A DNA stretch of 42,326 bases from an uncultured Lachnospiraceae bacterium (GTDB lineage: Bacteria; Bacillota; Clostridia; Lachnospirales; Lachnospiraceae), in assembly GCA_910586715.1 (NCBI GenBank), contig CAJUJG010000031.1, positions 1 to 42,326 of the forward strand. The letters run 5' to 3'. Position 1 is the stretch's first letter. The number at the start of each line of letters is the position of its first letter. Of the stretch, positions 18,140 to 25,994 are shown piece after piece. The notes beneath the pieces were generated by a model. The model saw nothing but the letters and a program-made list of their open reading frames with translations, had not been told where the DNA came from and did not search any database. Made by a program: the position numbers and the translations under genes.

Positions 18140-18840
18140 GAAAATCTCCTCATTTCCTGTAATTTTAATCTCCCCAAATAATATTTGGAAAAAGATGACT
18201 GTATTAAACACTTGTTTGTTATGATACCCTTGATATACCCTGGAAGAATGTCATCAAATTTTACCTCCAGCACATGTTCACTTTTTTCCTGTATCGGATA
18301 CCGCATAAAATTCCCCGACAAAAATGCATCAACATTGTCCGAAACGGATATATTTTTATCCAGTGTAATTCTGATATTCGTAATCTCTTCCACATAAGCG
18401 GACCGCTCATAACTCACAATCGCCCTCGGCGCAAACAGCCGCGTCATAATATGTGCGCAGAATCTTCTGAGCAAAGGATTATCCGTTTCCCAATACAGCT
18501 CGTCCGCCCTGCCATCCAATATCTTTTGGCATGTCTCCTTTGTGATAACCGTACTGTCTTTATGGCAGCGTCCGTCAAGCTTTTCTTTTCGCTCCAGCTT
18601 CAAAACGTCCGGTGCATTTCCATAGTACCGAATTCGGTATTTAAACCTGCGTGACACTCCCGCCTCATTCTCTTTTGCACAGGCGTCCTTATAATCATCA
18701 AAGTACAGGCTGTGTATCTCATAGTTTCCCGATTGTCCGCTGTGAAAATCCAAAGCCATAACAGCGGCAATACGGTTCTCAATTACCGCCAAATCCGCTT
18801 CCTGCACACGGTATTTCCACTCATTCCGGTAACGTTTCAT
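18136..18840 (-). CDS. VTC-domain polyphosphate polymerase-like protein
   Basis: A 234-residue protein consisting of a single VTC catalytic domain, the tunnel fold that in yeast Vtc4 makes polyphosphate from ATP. The basic and acidic tunnel residues are visible in order: the N-terminal KRYRNEWKY, RFKYRIRYYG, KLERKEKLDGRCHKDS, SYERSAYV, LEVKFDDILPGYI and SSFSKYYLGR. ATG 18840 has AGGAAGG just upstream. It is the first gene of the VTC-DUF4956-CotH unit. In bacteria the product of this unit is not settled; polyphosphate or modification of a surface polymer are both possible. Confidence 0.9.
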   Translation of the reverse strand: MKRYRNEWKYRVQEADLAVIENRIAAVMALDFHSGQSGNYEIHSLYFDDYKDACAKENEAGVSRRFKYRIRYYGNAPDVLKLERKEKLDGRCHKDSTVITKETCQKILDGRADELYWETDNPLLRRFCAHIMTRLFAPRAIVSYERSAYVEEITNIRITLDKNISVSDNVDAFLSGNFMRYPIQEKSEHVLEVKFDDILPGYIKGIITNKCLIQSSFSKYYLGRLKLQEMRRFS

Positions 18841-18954
18841 CTTCCTTCCTCTTCCCTATCGCGTTTTGCACATACTATGTTTTTGCAGTCCCAATCCAGC
18901 CTCATATCTGCGTTATTCAATATTTAAAGCGTATCACAAATTAAATGTGCCGTC

Positions 18955-18990
18955 AACAAAAGGACACCCGTAAACAACGGATGCCCTTTC
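18955..18990 (-). terminator. Terminator after spoVG
   Basis: On the minus strand GGCATCCGT pairs with ACGGGTGTCC around a short loop and is followed by TTTTGTT. It begins about 30 bases past the spoVG stop. Confidence 0.7.
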
Positions 18991-19020
18991 TACCCACATT
19001 TATCTTATGTCATCAATTTC

Positions 19021-19302
19021 CTAAACTGTCGGTTCTTCATCAGGCTCCAAGAGTGCTTTCTCATAGCTCTCAAGGATGGTCCTCTGAATTGTGTCTCTCG
19101 TGTTTGAGTTAATCGGATGAGCGATATCTCTGTACTCGCCGTCAGCAGATTTCTTGCTTGGCATTGCAATGAAAAGTCCTTTTTCACCTTCAATTACCTT
19201 GATGTCATGAACTACAAATTCATCGTCAAGCGTAATGGAAACCACTGCTTTCATCTTTCCCTCTTTCGTAATCTTACGAACGCGAACGTCTGTTATTCTC
19301 AT
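19021..19302 (-). CDS. spoVG: Septation regulator SpoVG
   Basis: A 93-residue nucleic-acid-binding regulator. The start MRITDVRVRKI, the central DDEFVVHDIKVIEG and FIAMPSKK, and the DIAHPINSNTRDTIQ segment are characteristic of SpoVG over its full length. In Firmicutes it affects asymmetric septation and many sigma-dependent genes. ATG 19302 has AAGGGGG nine bases upstream. It lies 67 bases after glgD and may be read through from it; a terminator follows. Confidence 0.95.
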   Translation of the reverse strand: MRITDVRVRKITKEGKMKAVVSITLDDEFVVHDIKVIEGEKGLFIAMPSKKSADGEYRDIAHPINSNTRDTIQRTILESYEKALLEPDEEPTV

Positions 19303-19369
19303 TCTTTTTGTCCCCCTTTAGTTACAAATCGTTCTCATTAAACATTATCTTATGTGCAGGCTCTACTGC

Positions 19370-20488
19370 TTACAGAACATATCTCTCGTTTTTCTCGACG
19401 ACAACCTTAATTCCGGTCTCGCCAACATGGTGAGAATTTGCTCTTATTGTATCGCGGCTCTCTACAATACAATTTTCAATGTGGGTGTTATCGCCAAGAT
19501 ACACATCATTTAAAATGATGGAGTTTTTAATTGTACAATTGTTGCCGACAAAAACTTCCTTGAACAGCACCGAGTTCTCCACCGTCCCGTTGATAATGCA
19601 GCCGCTAGAAATCAAACTGTTCCTTACCTGCGCGCCCGGATTGTATTTTGCAGGCGGCAAATCATCGACCTTTGAATAAATATCAGGATACTGCTTAAAG
19701 AAATAGTCCCGGATGTCCTTCTTTAAAAAGTCCATATTCGTACCGTAATAATCTTCCACAGTCGCGATATTTCTCCAGTATGTCTCAATCTTATATCCGT
19801 AAATTCTCTTTAAATCTTTGTAACGTATCAGGATGTCCTGAACCAAATCATGGCGTCCCTCTTCGGCGCTCTTTTCAATCAATTCAATCAGCTGCCGTCT
19901 GCGGATTACATAAATTCCGCAGGAAACCGTCTTTGATTTTGCCACTACCGGCTTCTCCTCATACTCTTCAATCCTGCCGTCGTCGTTCATCCGGACAACG
20001 CCGTACCTGTCCACATTTGCGTCGCTTGGCATCTCCTTAACCGCCACGGTAATATCCGCCTTTTTCGCGATGTGATATTCCAAAACCTTGTTAAAGTCCA
20101 TCTTGTAAACACAGTCGCCGGTTGCAATCACCACATACGGCTCATGGCTTCTCTTCAAAAACAGTAGATTTTGATAAATACTGTCCGCCGTGCCCTGGTA
20201 CCAGTTGCTGTTATCCGGCGTCACGGTTGGCGTGAAGGTGTAAAGCCCTCCCTGCTTTCGTCCGAAATCCCACCACTTTGACGAACTTAAATGCTCGTGA
20301 AGGCTGCGCGAATTGTACTGCGTAATCACCGCCACTTTCTGTATATGGGAATTTGACATATTGCTCAGCACAAAATCGATGCTTCGATAGCTGCCCGCAA
20401 TCGGCATCGCTGAAATCGCCCTCTTATAGGAAAGCGCTCCCATTCTTCTGCTGTTTCCGCCTGCCAAAACTATTCCTAATGCTCTCAT
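19370..20488 (-). CDS. glgD: GlgD, second subunit of ADP-glucose pyrophosphorylase
   Basis: A 372-residue paralogue of GlgC with a degenerate nucleotide-binding loop: AGGNSRRMGALSYKRA in place of the GGxGxRLxxLT...KPA pattern, so it is likely a regulatory and not catalytic subunit. The sugar-nucleotide domain is followed by a left-handed beta-helix (repeats such as CTIKNSIILNDVYLGDNTHIENC). In Firmicutes GlgD activates GlgC in a hetero-tetramer. ATG 20488 has a weak AGG eight bases upstream; expression is probably coupled to glgC, whose stop is 82 bases upstream across two hairpins. Confidence 0.93.
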   Translation of the reverse strand: MRALGIVLAGGNSRRMGALSYKRAISAMPIAGSYRSIDFVLSNMSNSHIQKVAVITQYNSRSLHEHLSSSKWWDFGRKQGGLYTFTPTVTPDNSNWYQGTADSIYQNLLFLKRSHEPYVVIATGDCVYKMDFNKVLEYHIAKKADITVAVKEMPSDANVDRYGVVRMNDDGRIEEYEEKPVVAKSKTVSCGIYVIRRRQLIELIEKSAEEGRHDLVQDILIRYKDLKRIYGYKIETYWRNIATVEDYYGTNMDFLKKDIRDYFFKQYPDIYSKVDDLPPAKYNPGAQVRNSLISSGCIINGTVENSVLFKEVFVGNNCTIKNSIILNDVYLGDNTHIENCIVESRDTIRANSHHVGETGIKVVVEKNERYVL

Positions 20489-20517
20489 AACAAAAACCTA
20501 TATCCTTTCCACTACCT

Positions 20518-20570
20518 GCGAATTTGTGCCACGCACAAATTTGCCGCATCAAAAACAATTGTTTTTGATG
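20518..20570. other. Two strong hairpins between glgC and glgD
   Basis: Immediately after the glgC stop is a perfect 24-bp palindrome (20547-20570, centre CAATTG). Next comes a 12-bp stem with one mismatch (20518-20529 with 20533-20544; arms GCAAATTTGTGC and GCACAAATTCGC on the minus strand, loop GTG). Neither has a T-run, so they probably affect mRNA processing, stability or the glgC:glgD ratio. Confidence 0.7.
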
Positions 20571-21839
20571 TTAATCGCCCACCTTTATTAATGTCCTGCC
20601 GCTGTCCAAAATGCCATCCACATAATCCGCAGCAATCGTTTCTCCAAAAACAACCGCATTCTTTCCTATTTTGACATTTGCGGGAACTACGGTTTTCTCA
20701 CCGATTGTCACAATCCCATTGTTGTAAATATCCGGTCTTGTATCATTTTCCTTCTCAGGCATTGTTCCAATCTGGGTGTTATCACCAACCTTTGTAAATT
20801 CATCAATAATTGCCTTTTCTATCACACACCCGCTTCCAATTTGAGTCTGATTCATGATAATCGAGTCACGCACAACCGTGTCCTCCCCGATAACCACACC
20901 GCAGCCGATTACCGAATTGTACACCTTTCCGTAAATCTCAGACCCCTCTCCGATAATGCAGCGCTCAATCACACTCCTGTCAGAAATATACTGCGGAGGA
21001 AGCGTCTCGCTCTTTGTGTAAATCTTCCAATATTCCTCATAAAGATTAAACTCGGGAACAATGTCAATCAGCTCCATATTTGCCTCCCAGTAAGAGCTTA
21101 ACGTTCCCACGTCCTTCCAATAACCGTTGAATTCATAGGAGTACATCGGGCTGCCCTTGTCAAAGCAGTACGGTATGACATGCTTGCCGAAGTCGAGCGC
21201 CGGCTGGTCCGCTTTTGCAATCAGCGCATCCTTGAGCGTTTTCCAATTAAATATATAGATTCCCATAGAAGCCAAATTGCTGCGCGGATTCTCGGGTTTC
21301 TCCTCAAAATCGACAATCTTCTTATTTTCATCCGTGATAACAATGCCAAAACGCTTTGCTTCCTCAATCGGCACGGGCATTGATGCAATTGTTACCTCCG
21401 AACCGTTTTCTTTGTGGAAATCGAGCATGACCTCATAATCCATTTTATAGATATGATCGCCTGAAAGAATAAGCACATAATCGGGATGCAGGCTTTCCAT
21501 ATATTCTAAATTTTGGAAAATTGCATTTGCCGTGCCTGTGTACCATTCGCTCTCACTGCTCTTTTCATACGGCGGAAGAATGGTCACACCACCGATATTT
21601 CTGTCCAAATCCCAAGGAATACCAATTCCAATGTGTGTATTCAGCTTTAACGGCTGATACTGTGTAAGGACTCCGACTGTGTCGATACCCGAATTGATAC
21701 AATTGCTTAGGGGAAAATCGATAATTCTGTACTTGCCTCCAAAGGCAACTGCCGGTTTCGCCATTTTTGATGTCAGAACTCCCAGTCTTGAACCCTGTCC
21801 ACCTGCTAAAAGCATGGCAATCATTTCTTTTTTAATCAT
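20571..21839 (-). CDS. glgC: Glucose-1-phosphate adenylyltransferase GlgC
   Basis: A 422-residue enzyme making ADP-glucose from glucose-1-phosphate and ATP, the committed step of glycogen synthesis. LLAGGQGSRLGVLTSKMAKPAV is the intact nucleotide-binding loop, followed by YRIIDFPLSNCINSGI, the SGDHIYKMDY metal site and FEEKP. The C-terminal third is a left-handed beta-helix. I chose ATG 21839 (MIKKEMIAMLLAGG) with GGGGTGA five bases upstream; the frame extends 27 codons further 5' without family similarity. It is the first gene of glgC-glgD. Confidence 0.96.
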   Translation of the reverse strand: MIKKEMIAMLLAGGQGSRLGVLTSKMAKPAVAFGGKYRIIDFPLSNCINSGIDTVGVLTQYQPLKLNTHIGIGIPWDLDRNIGGVTILPPYEKSSESEWYTGTANAIFQNLEYMESLHPDYVLILSGDHIYKMDYEVMLDFHKENGSEVTIASMPVPIEEAKRFGIVITDENKKIVDFEEKPENPRSNLASMGIYIFNWKTLKDALIAKADQPALDFGKHVIPYCFDKGSPMYSYEFNGYWKDVGTLSSYWEANMELIDIVPEFNLYEEYWKIYTKSETLPPQYISDRSVIERCIIGEGSEIYGKVYNSVIGCGVVIGEDTVVRDSIIMNQTQIGSGCVIEKAIIDEFTKVGDNTQIGTMPEKENDTRPDIYNNGIVTIGEKTVVPANVKIGKNAVVFGETIAADYVDGILDSGRTLIKVGD

Positions 21840-21987
21840 GTTGTCACCCCGTTCTTGTAACCGCCCAGCTGTCTCTTTGTCTCCACCAAAAGACAGCGCC
21901 GGACAATTCCACATATCCATCTTTTAACTGGTCCCATCCAATGTAAATATTATAGTAGTTTTCACATAAAAGCAGACCGTTGAATAT

Positions 21988-22016
21988 ATTATAGCATACA
22001 ATTTCAACAATGGAAA
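21988..22016 (-). promoter_or_regulatory. Candidate glgC promoter (extended -10)
   Basis: On the minus strand TGCTATAAT is a consensus extended -10 (TATAAT at 21988-21993) with a poor -35, TTTCCA, 17 bases upstream. The rest of the 350-base divergent glgC-murC gap is AT-rich; a second TATAAT-like site lies nearer glgC, and I could not fix a murC promoter. Confidence 0.4.
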
Positions 22017-22188
22017 TAGTTTGTGATTATTTTAACTATAGAATTTTACAATTTTTTTCAGATAATTCATTATTTCTATTCATTATGTCTATCAATTTAT
22101 TTTTCTATGGAAAAGTAACCGTTTGAGGTGTATGATGTATATTAATAACGTATCATCGAATTTTAAAAGCGAAAGGAAGAAACATTTC

Positions 22189-23577
22189 ATGTATCAGATA
22201 AATTTCGACACTCCAATCCATGTACACTTTATCGGTATCGGAGGAATCAGCATGTCCGGTCTTGCTGAAATTTTAATGGACGCCGGCTTTACGGTAAGCG
22301 GCTCCGACGCAAAAAAATCACCGCTCACACAGCGCCTTGCCGCTAAGGGCGCCAAAATCAATTATCCCCAAATGGCAAGCAACATTACGGAGGATATTGA
22401 TTTAGTGGTCTATACTGCCGCTATCGCGAAGGATAATCCCGAATTTGCGCGCGCAGAAGAAAAACAGCTTTCCATGATAACGCGCGCAGATTTGCTTGGA
22501 CAAATTATGAAAAATTATAAGACGCCGATTGCAATCAGCGGCACACATGGAAAGACCACCACCACCTCAATGGTTTCGGAGGTCCTGCTCGCCGCAGATG
22601 CCGACCCCACATTATCTATTGGCGGCATTTTAAAGTCCATCGGCGGAAACATCCGCGTGGGAAAATCCGAATATTTTGTCACGGAAGCGTGCGAGTACAC
22701 AAATTCCTTTTTAAGCTTTTTTCCACGCATCAGCATTATTTTAAATATAGAAGAAGACCACATGGATTTCTTTAAAGACATCAACGATATTCGCAATTCC
22801 TTCCGAAAGTTTGCGGACATTCTTCCGGACGACGGTTTTCTAATTGTCAATAACGACATTGAACACTTGGCACAGCTCACCGATGGTCTGCGCTGCAATA
22901 TCATTACCTTCGGAAACGACAATAACAGCAGCACGGCGGACTACAGCTACAAGGACGCATCCTACGATGCGTTCGGACGCGGCTCCTACACACTCTTAAA
23001 ACATGGGGTGGAATGCGGACGCGTCTCACTTGGCGTTGTCGGAGAACACAATATTATAAATTCGCTCTCCGTTATCGCGCTGACGGATCTTCTTGGAATT
23101 GACTTAAATATCGTCTTAAACGCGCTTTCCACATTTTGCGGAACGGACAGACGCTTTGAATACAAGGGCGAGGTCTGCGGCGTTACCATCCTTGACGATT
23201 ACGCACACCATCCGACAGAAATCAAGGCGACCTTAAAAGCGGCCGCAAACTATCCGCACAAAACGCTCTGGTGCGTCTTCCAGCCGCATACATACACAAG
23301 GACAAAAGCATTTTTAACTGATTTTGCAAAGGCGCTCTCGCTTGCCGACAAGGTGGTGCTCACGGACATTTATGCCGCACGCGAAAAAAATACCATCGGC
23401 ATTTCCTCAAAGGATTTACTCGCAGAACTGGAAAAACTTGGCGTGGACTGCTATTATTTCCCTTCCTTTGATGAAATCGAAAATTTTTTGTTAAAAAATT
23501 GTATCAACGGCGATTTGTTGATAACTATGGGGGCGGGAGATGTTGTAAAAATCGGTGAAAATCTAATTGGAATTTAA
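22189..23577 (+). CDS. murC: UDP-N-acetylmuramate--L-alanine ligase
   Basis: A 462-residue cytoplasmic ligase adding L-Ala to UDP-MurNAc in peptidoglycan synthesis. It has the N-terminal Rossmann motif GIGGISMSGLAEIL, the ATP loop GTHGKTTTTSM, the central EACEYTNSFL segment (MurC-specific) and DDYAHHPTEI in the C-terminal domain. ATG 22189 gives MYQINFDTPIHVHFIGIGG, as in homologues, with AGGAAG nine bases upstream; the frame is open 22 codons earlier. The gene stands alone, divergent from glgC, and ends in a DnaA-box-rich terminator. Confidence 0.97.
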   Translation: MYQINFDTPIHVHFIGIGGISMSGLAEILMDAGFTVSGSDAKKSPLTQRLAAKGAKINYPQMASNITEDIDLVVYTAAIAKDNPEFARAEEKQLSMITRADLLGQIMKNYKTPIAISGTHGKTTTTSMVSEVLLAADADPTLSIGGILKSIGGNIRVGKSEYFVTEACEYTNSFLSFFPRISIILNIEEDHMDFFKDINDIRNSFRKFADILPDDGFLIVNNDIEHLAQLTDGLRCNIITFGNDNNSSTADYSYKDASYDAFGRGSYTLLKHGVECGRVSLGVVGEHNIINSLSVIALTDLLGIDLNIVLNALSTFCGTDRRFEYKGEVCGVTILDDYAHHPTEIKATLKAAANYPHKTLWCVFQPHTYTRTKAFLTDFAKALSLADKVVLTDIYAAREKNTIGISSKDLLAELEKLGVDCYYFPSFDEIENFLLKNCINGDLLITMGAGDVVKIGENLIGI

Positions 23578-23746
23578 TTATCCACACTATCCACATTTTT
23601 TATGCGGCATTCTGCAAAAAATGATGTGGATAGTTTTTCTTTTCATCCACAATTACCGTAAAAAGCTTATCCTGTTATGATTATGGCAGCACTGAGATTT
23701 TCTGACTTTTTGCACAGATTTGTCCACAGTTTCCACAGTTTCCACA
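23578..23746. promoter_or_regulatory. Cluster of DnaA-box-like 9-mers
   Basis: Seven matches to TTATCCACA in 170 bases: TTATCCACA (23578-23586, perfect), CTATCCACA (23587-23595), its inverse TGTGGATAG (23625-23633), TCATCCACA (23643-23651), TTGTCCACA (23720-23728), and GTTTCCACA twice (23729-23737, 23738-23746). The first two and the last three are arranged head-to-tail with no gap. The cluster lies between murC and the dnaD/dnaC-like genes. Confidence 0.65.
23586..23638 (+). terminator. murC terminator
   Basis: ACTATCCACAT (23586-23596) pairs with ATGTGGATAGT (23624-23634), an 11-bp perfect stem followed by a T-rich tract. The stem arms are themselves DnaA-box-like, so this structure overlaps the putative DnaA site cluster. 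Confidence 0.75.
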
Positions 23747-23769
23747 AGCATCCCAAAACCCTCTGTTCA

Positions 23770-23821
23770 CAAGCCCGAAAGGGGGTTTGGGGCTTGCTTT
23801 TTCGGGCAGGTATGCTACAAT
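23770..23821 (+). promoter_or_regulatory. Hairpin and promoter of the dnaD-dnaC-prs genes
   Basis: A CAAGCCC/GGGCTTG hairpin (23770-23776, 23790-23796) is followed by CTTTTT. Overlapping it, -35 TTGCTT (23794-23799), a 16-base spacer and an extended -10 TGCTACAAT (TACAAT at 23816-23821) read towards dnaD. Confidence 0.5.
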
Positions 23822-23876
23822 ACATTTACCTTACGGAATGCCTTGTGGGGAATACATATTAAAACAGGTGAAAATC

Positions 23877-24956
23877 ATGAACCGTGTCAACATTTACCGC
23901 ACTGCCGCAAAGGAGCAGACTGCGGTTTCCAATCTGTTTATTGATGAGTATATGGCGGACGCAAACGACGCGCAGCTTAAAATCTATCTCTTTTTAATCC
24001 GCATGATGGACGCAAACCTTCCAACCAGCGTTTCCGACATTGCGGACAAGTTTAATTATACGGAAAAGGACGTGCTCAGAGCACTGATGTACTGGGAGTC
24101 CAAACAGCTGTTAGCGCTGGATTTTGACGCGGCACACAATCTGTCGGGCATTCGGGTACTCGCTTTGAGCAGCTCTAATGAAGCTCCTAAGCCGGCTCCC
24201 CGCATCACCCCTGTTTTATCCTTTATTCGCCCGGCTTCCATGAACACGGGACTAACTGCTCCCGCACAGCAGAAAACACCCAAAAAAACACAATATTCGC
24301 TTGATGAGCTGAAACGCTTCCGTAACAATGAAGAGGCGGAACAGCTTTTAATGGTAGCAGAACAGTATGTCGGAAAGCAGCTTACACGTTCCGATATGGA
24401 AACCATTCTCTTTTTTTATGACAAGCTTCACTTTTCCGCGGACCTGATTGATTATCTTATCCAACACTGTGTAGAGCGCGGCAAAAAGGATTTCCGGTAT
24501 ATTGAAAAGGTAGCGCTTGCGTGGCATGAGCAGGGAATTACATCTGCAAAGGACGCACAGAGCGCTTCGCGCAAATATGACAAGGTTGTCTATACCATTA
24601 TGAAATCACTTGGAAAAAACGCAAATCCGGCTCCAAAGGAGCTTGAATATATTAACAAGTGGACGAAAGAATACGGCTTTTTGCTTGACGTTATTCAGGA
24701 AGCCTGTGATAAGACCGTAATGAACACGGACACACACCGTTTTGCTTATGCGGACGGCATTTTGAGCAAATGGTACCAGGCAGGCGTACAGCGTAAAGCC
24801 GATATTGAAACAGCAGACAGTGCATTTCAGAAACAGGCGCAAACCGGCAGGCGCAGTCAAAAAAATGACACGCGTGTCATAAAAAACAGCTTCAACAGTT
24901 TTGCGCAGAATACCTACGACTTTGACGAGCTTGAACAGAATATTCTTAGTAACTAA
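23877..24956 (+). CDS. DnaD-domain primosome protein
   Basis: A 359-residue replication-initiation protein. The N-terminal 90 residues look like a winged helix (LPTSVSDIADKFNYTEKDVLRALMYWE). After a proline-rich linker, residues about 155-245 form a DnaD/DnaB_2 domain, ending in FRYIEKVALAWHEQGI, which contains the family's YxxxIxxxW-type motif; a second DnaD-like stretch (YDKVVYTIMKSLG to YADGILSKWYQAGV) follows. ATG 23877 has AGGTGA six bases upstream. In Firmicutes such proteins act with a DnaC/DnaI-type loader to put the replicative helicase on DNA, and the next gene is exactly such a loader. The coding sequence contains the palindrome ATGACACGCGTGTCAT at 24865-24880. Confidence 0.9.
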   Translation: MNRVNIYRTAAKEQTAVSNLFIDEYMADANDAQLKIYLFLIRMMDANLPTSVSDIADKFNYTEKDVLRALMYWESKQLLALDFDAAHNLSGIRVLALSSSNEAPKPAPRITPVLSFIRPASMNTGLTAPAQQKTPKKTQYSLDELKRFRNNEEAEQLLMVAEQYVGKQLTRSDMETILFFYDKLHFSADLIDYLIQHCVERGKKDFRYIEKVALAWHEQGITSAKDAQSASRKYDKVVYTIMKSLGKNANPAPKELEYINKWTKEYGFLLDVIQEACDKTVMNTDTHRFAYADGILSKWYQAGVQRKADIETADSAFQKQAQTGRRSQKNDTRVIKNSFNSFAQNTYDFDELEQNILSN

Positions 24957-24988
24957 ACTGTACTACAGACAAGAAAACGAGGTTTCCC

Positions 24989-25984
24989 ATGCCACTTACA
25001 AACAGCCAGTACGACGCGATTATGCGTTCCTACGAGGAAAAGCAGCGCGCCGCAAGATACCGCCTGGAAAAAAATACGCTGGAGGTCTATGCCAAAATTC
25101 CCTCCTATGAGGAGCTGGACCGGCAGGCTGCCACAACGTCCATTGCACACGGACGCAGACTTCTTGGCGGCGAGCAGGACGCTTTGAATGCGTTAAAAGC
25201 CGAATTAAGGAAGCTCTCCGAAAGGAAGGCTTTCTTGTTGCGTGAAAACGGATTTCCCGAGGACTTTCTTACCCCCGTCTACGAATGTGAAAAATGTCGG
25301 GACACAGGGTATGTTGACAATCAGAAGTGCAGCTGCTTCCGCGCTGCGGAGGTAGAGCTGATTTATGAGCAGTCGCACATTAAATCGCTGTTAAAAACCG
25401 AAAATTTTCATGCGCTCTCTTATGACTATTATGCCGGAGACGAGCTTGAAAAATTTACAAAAGCTGTACAAATTTGCCAAAGTTTTGTGAAAAATTTTCA
25501 TTTGGACTACCGAAATCTCTTTTTTTATGGTACAGTAGGAACGGGTAAATCTTTTTTATCCTGTTGCGTGGCAAAGGAACTGATGGACAGTGGAAACCTT
25601 GTCATCTACTTTAGTGCATCACAGCTCTTTGATACGTTGTCAAAGAGTACATTCGATAAAGACAGCGCCGAAGCGCTATCCGGCATCTCGGAGGATATTT
25701 ATGACTGCGACCTGCTGATTATCGATGACTTGGGAACGGAACTGACCAATGCATTTGTTTCCTCCCGCCTTTTCTCCTGTCTGAACAATCGTCATATGCG
25801 AAAAAAGGCAACAATCATTACGACCAATCTTTCGCTGGGCGAGCTGCGGGACCGTTATTCCGACCGGATATTTTCCCGCATAACGAGCAACTATACAGTA
25901 TGTAAGCTGACAGGACCCGATATTCGAATGAAAAAGAAAACAGAACCGGCTTCCAAAAACGGAACCCCAACAAATAGAAAGTGA
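24989..25984 (+). CDS. DnaC/DnaI-like helicase loader ATPase
   Basis: A 331-residue AAA+ protein. The N-terminal half is helical and ends in a four-cysteine zinc-site pattern (CEKCRDTGYVDNQKCSC, about residues 97-113). Walker A GTVGTGKS lies near 180, Walker B LLIIDDLGTE near 240, and sensor I IITTNLS near 272. This is the organisation of DnaI/DnaC helicase loaders. ATG 24989 has GAGG six bases upstream. It follows dnaD by 32 bases and precedes prs by 10, so the three are probably one operon linking helicase loading to nucleotide precursor supply. Confidence 0.9.
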   Translation: MPLTNSQYDAIMRSYEEKQRAARYRLEKNTLEVYAKIPSYEELDRQAATTSIAHGRRLLGGEQDALNALKAELRKLSERKAFLLRENGFPEDFLTPVYECEKCRDTGYVDNQKCSCFRAAEVELIYEQSHIKSLLKTENFHALSYDYYAGDELEKFTKAVQICQSFVKNFHLDYRNLFFYGTVGTGKSFLSCCVAKELMDSGNLVIYFSASQLFDTLSKSTFDKDSAEALSGISEDIYDCDLLIIDDLGTELTNAFVSSRLFSCLNNRHMRKKATIITTNLSLGELRDRYSDRIFSRITSNYTVCKLTGPDIRMKKKTEPASKNGTPTNRK

Positions 25985-25994
25985 GGATTTTCCA

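Noticed and set aside
23578..23746. A chromosomal replication origin at the DnaA-box cluster
   Set aside because: No dnaA, dnaN, rpmH or gyrase genes are near and no AT-rich unwinding element is obvious; regulation or DnaA titration is the simpler reading.
24865..24880. A parS site at the dnaD palindrome
   Set aside because: The consensus parS is TGTTNCACGTGAAACA; TGACACGCGTGTCA does not fit it.
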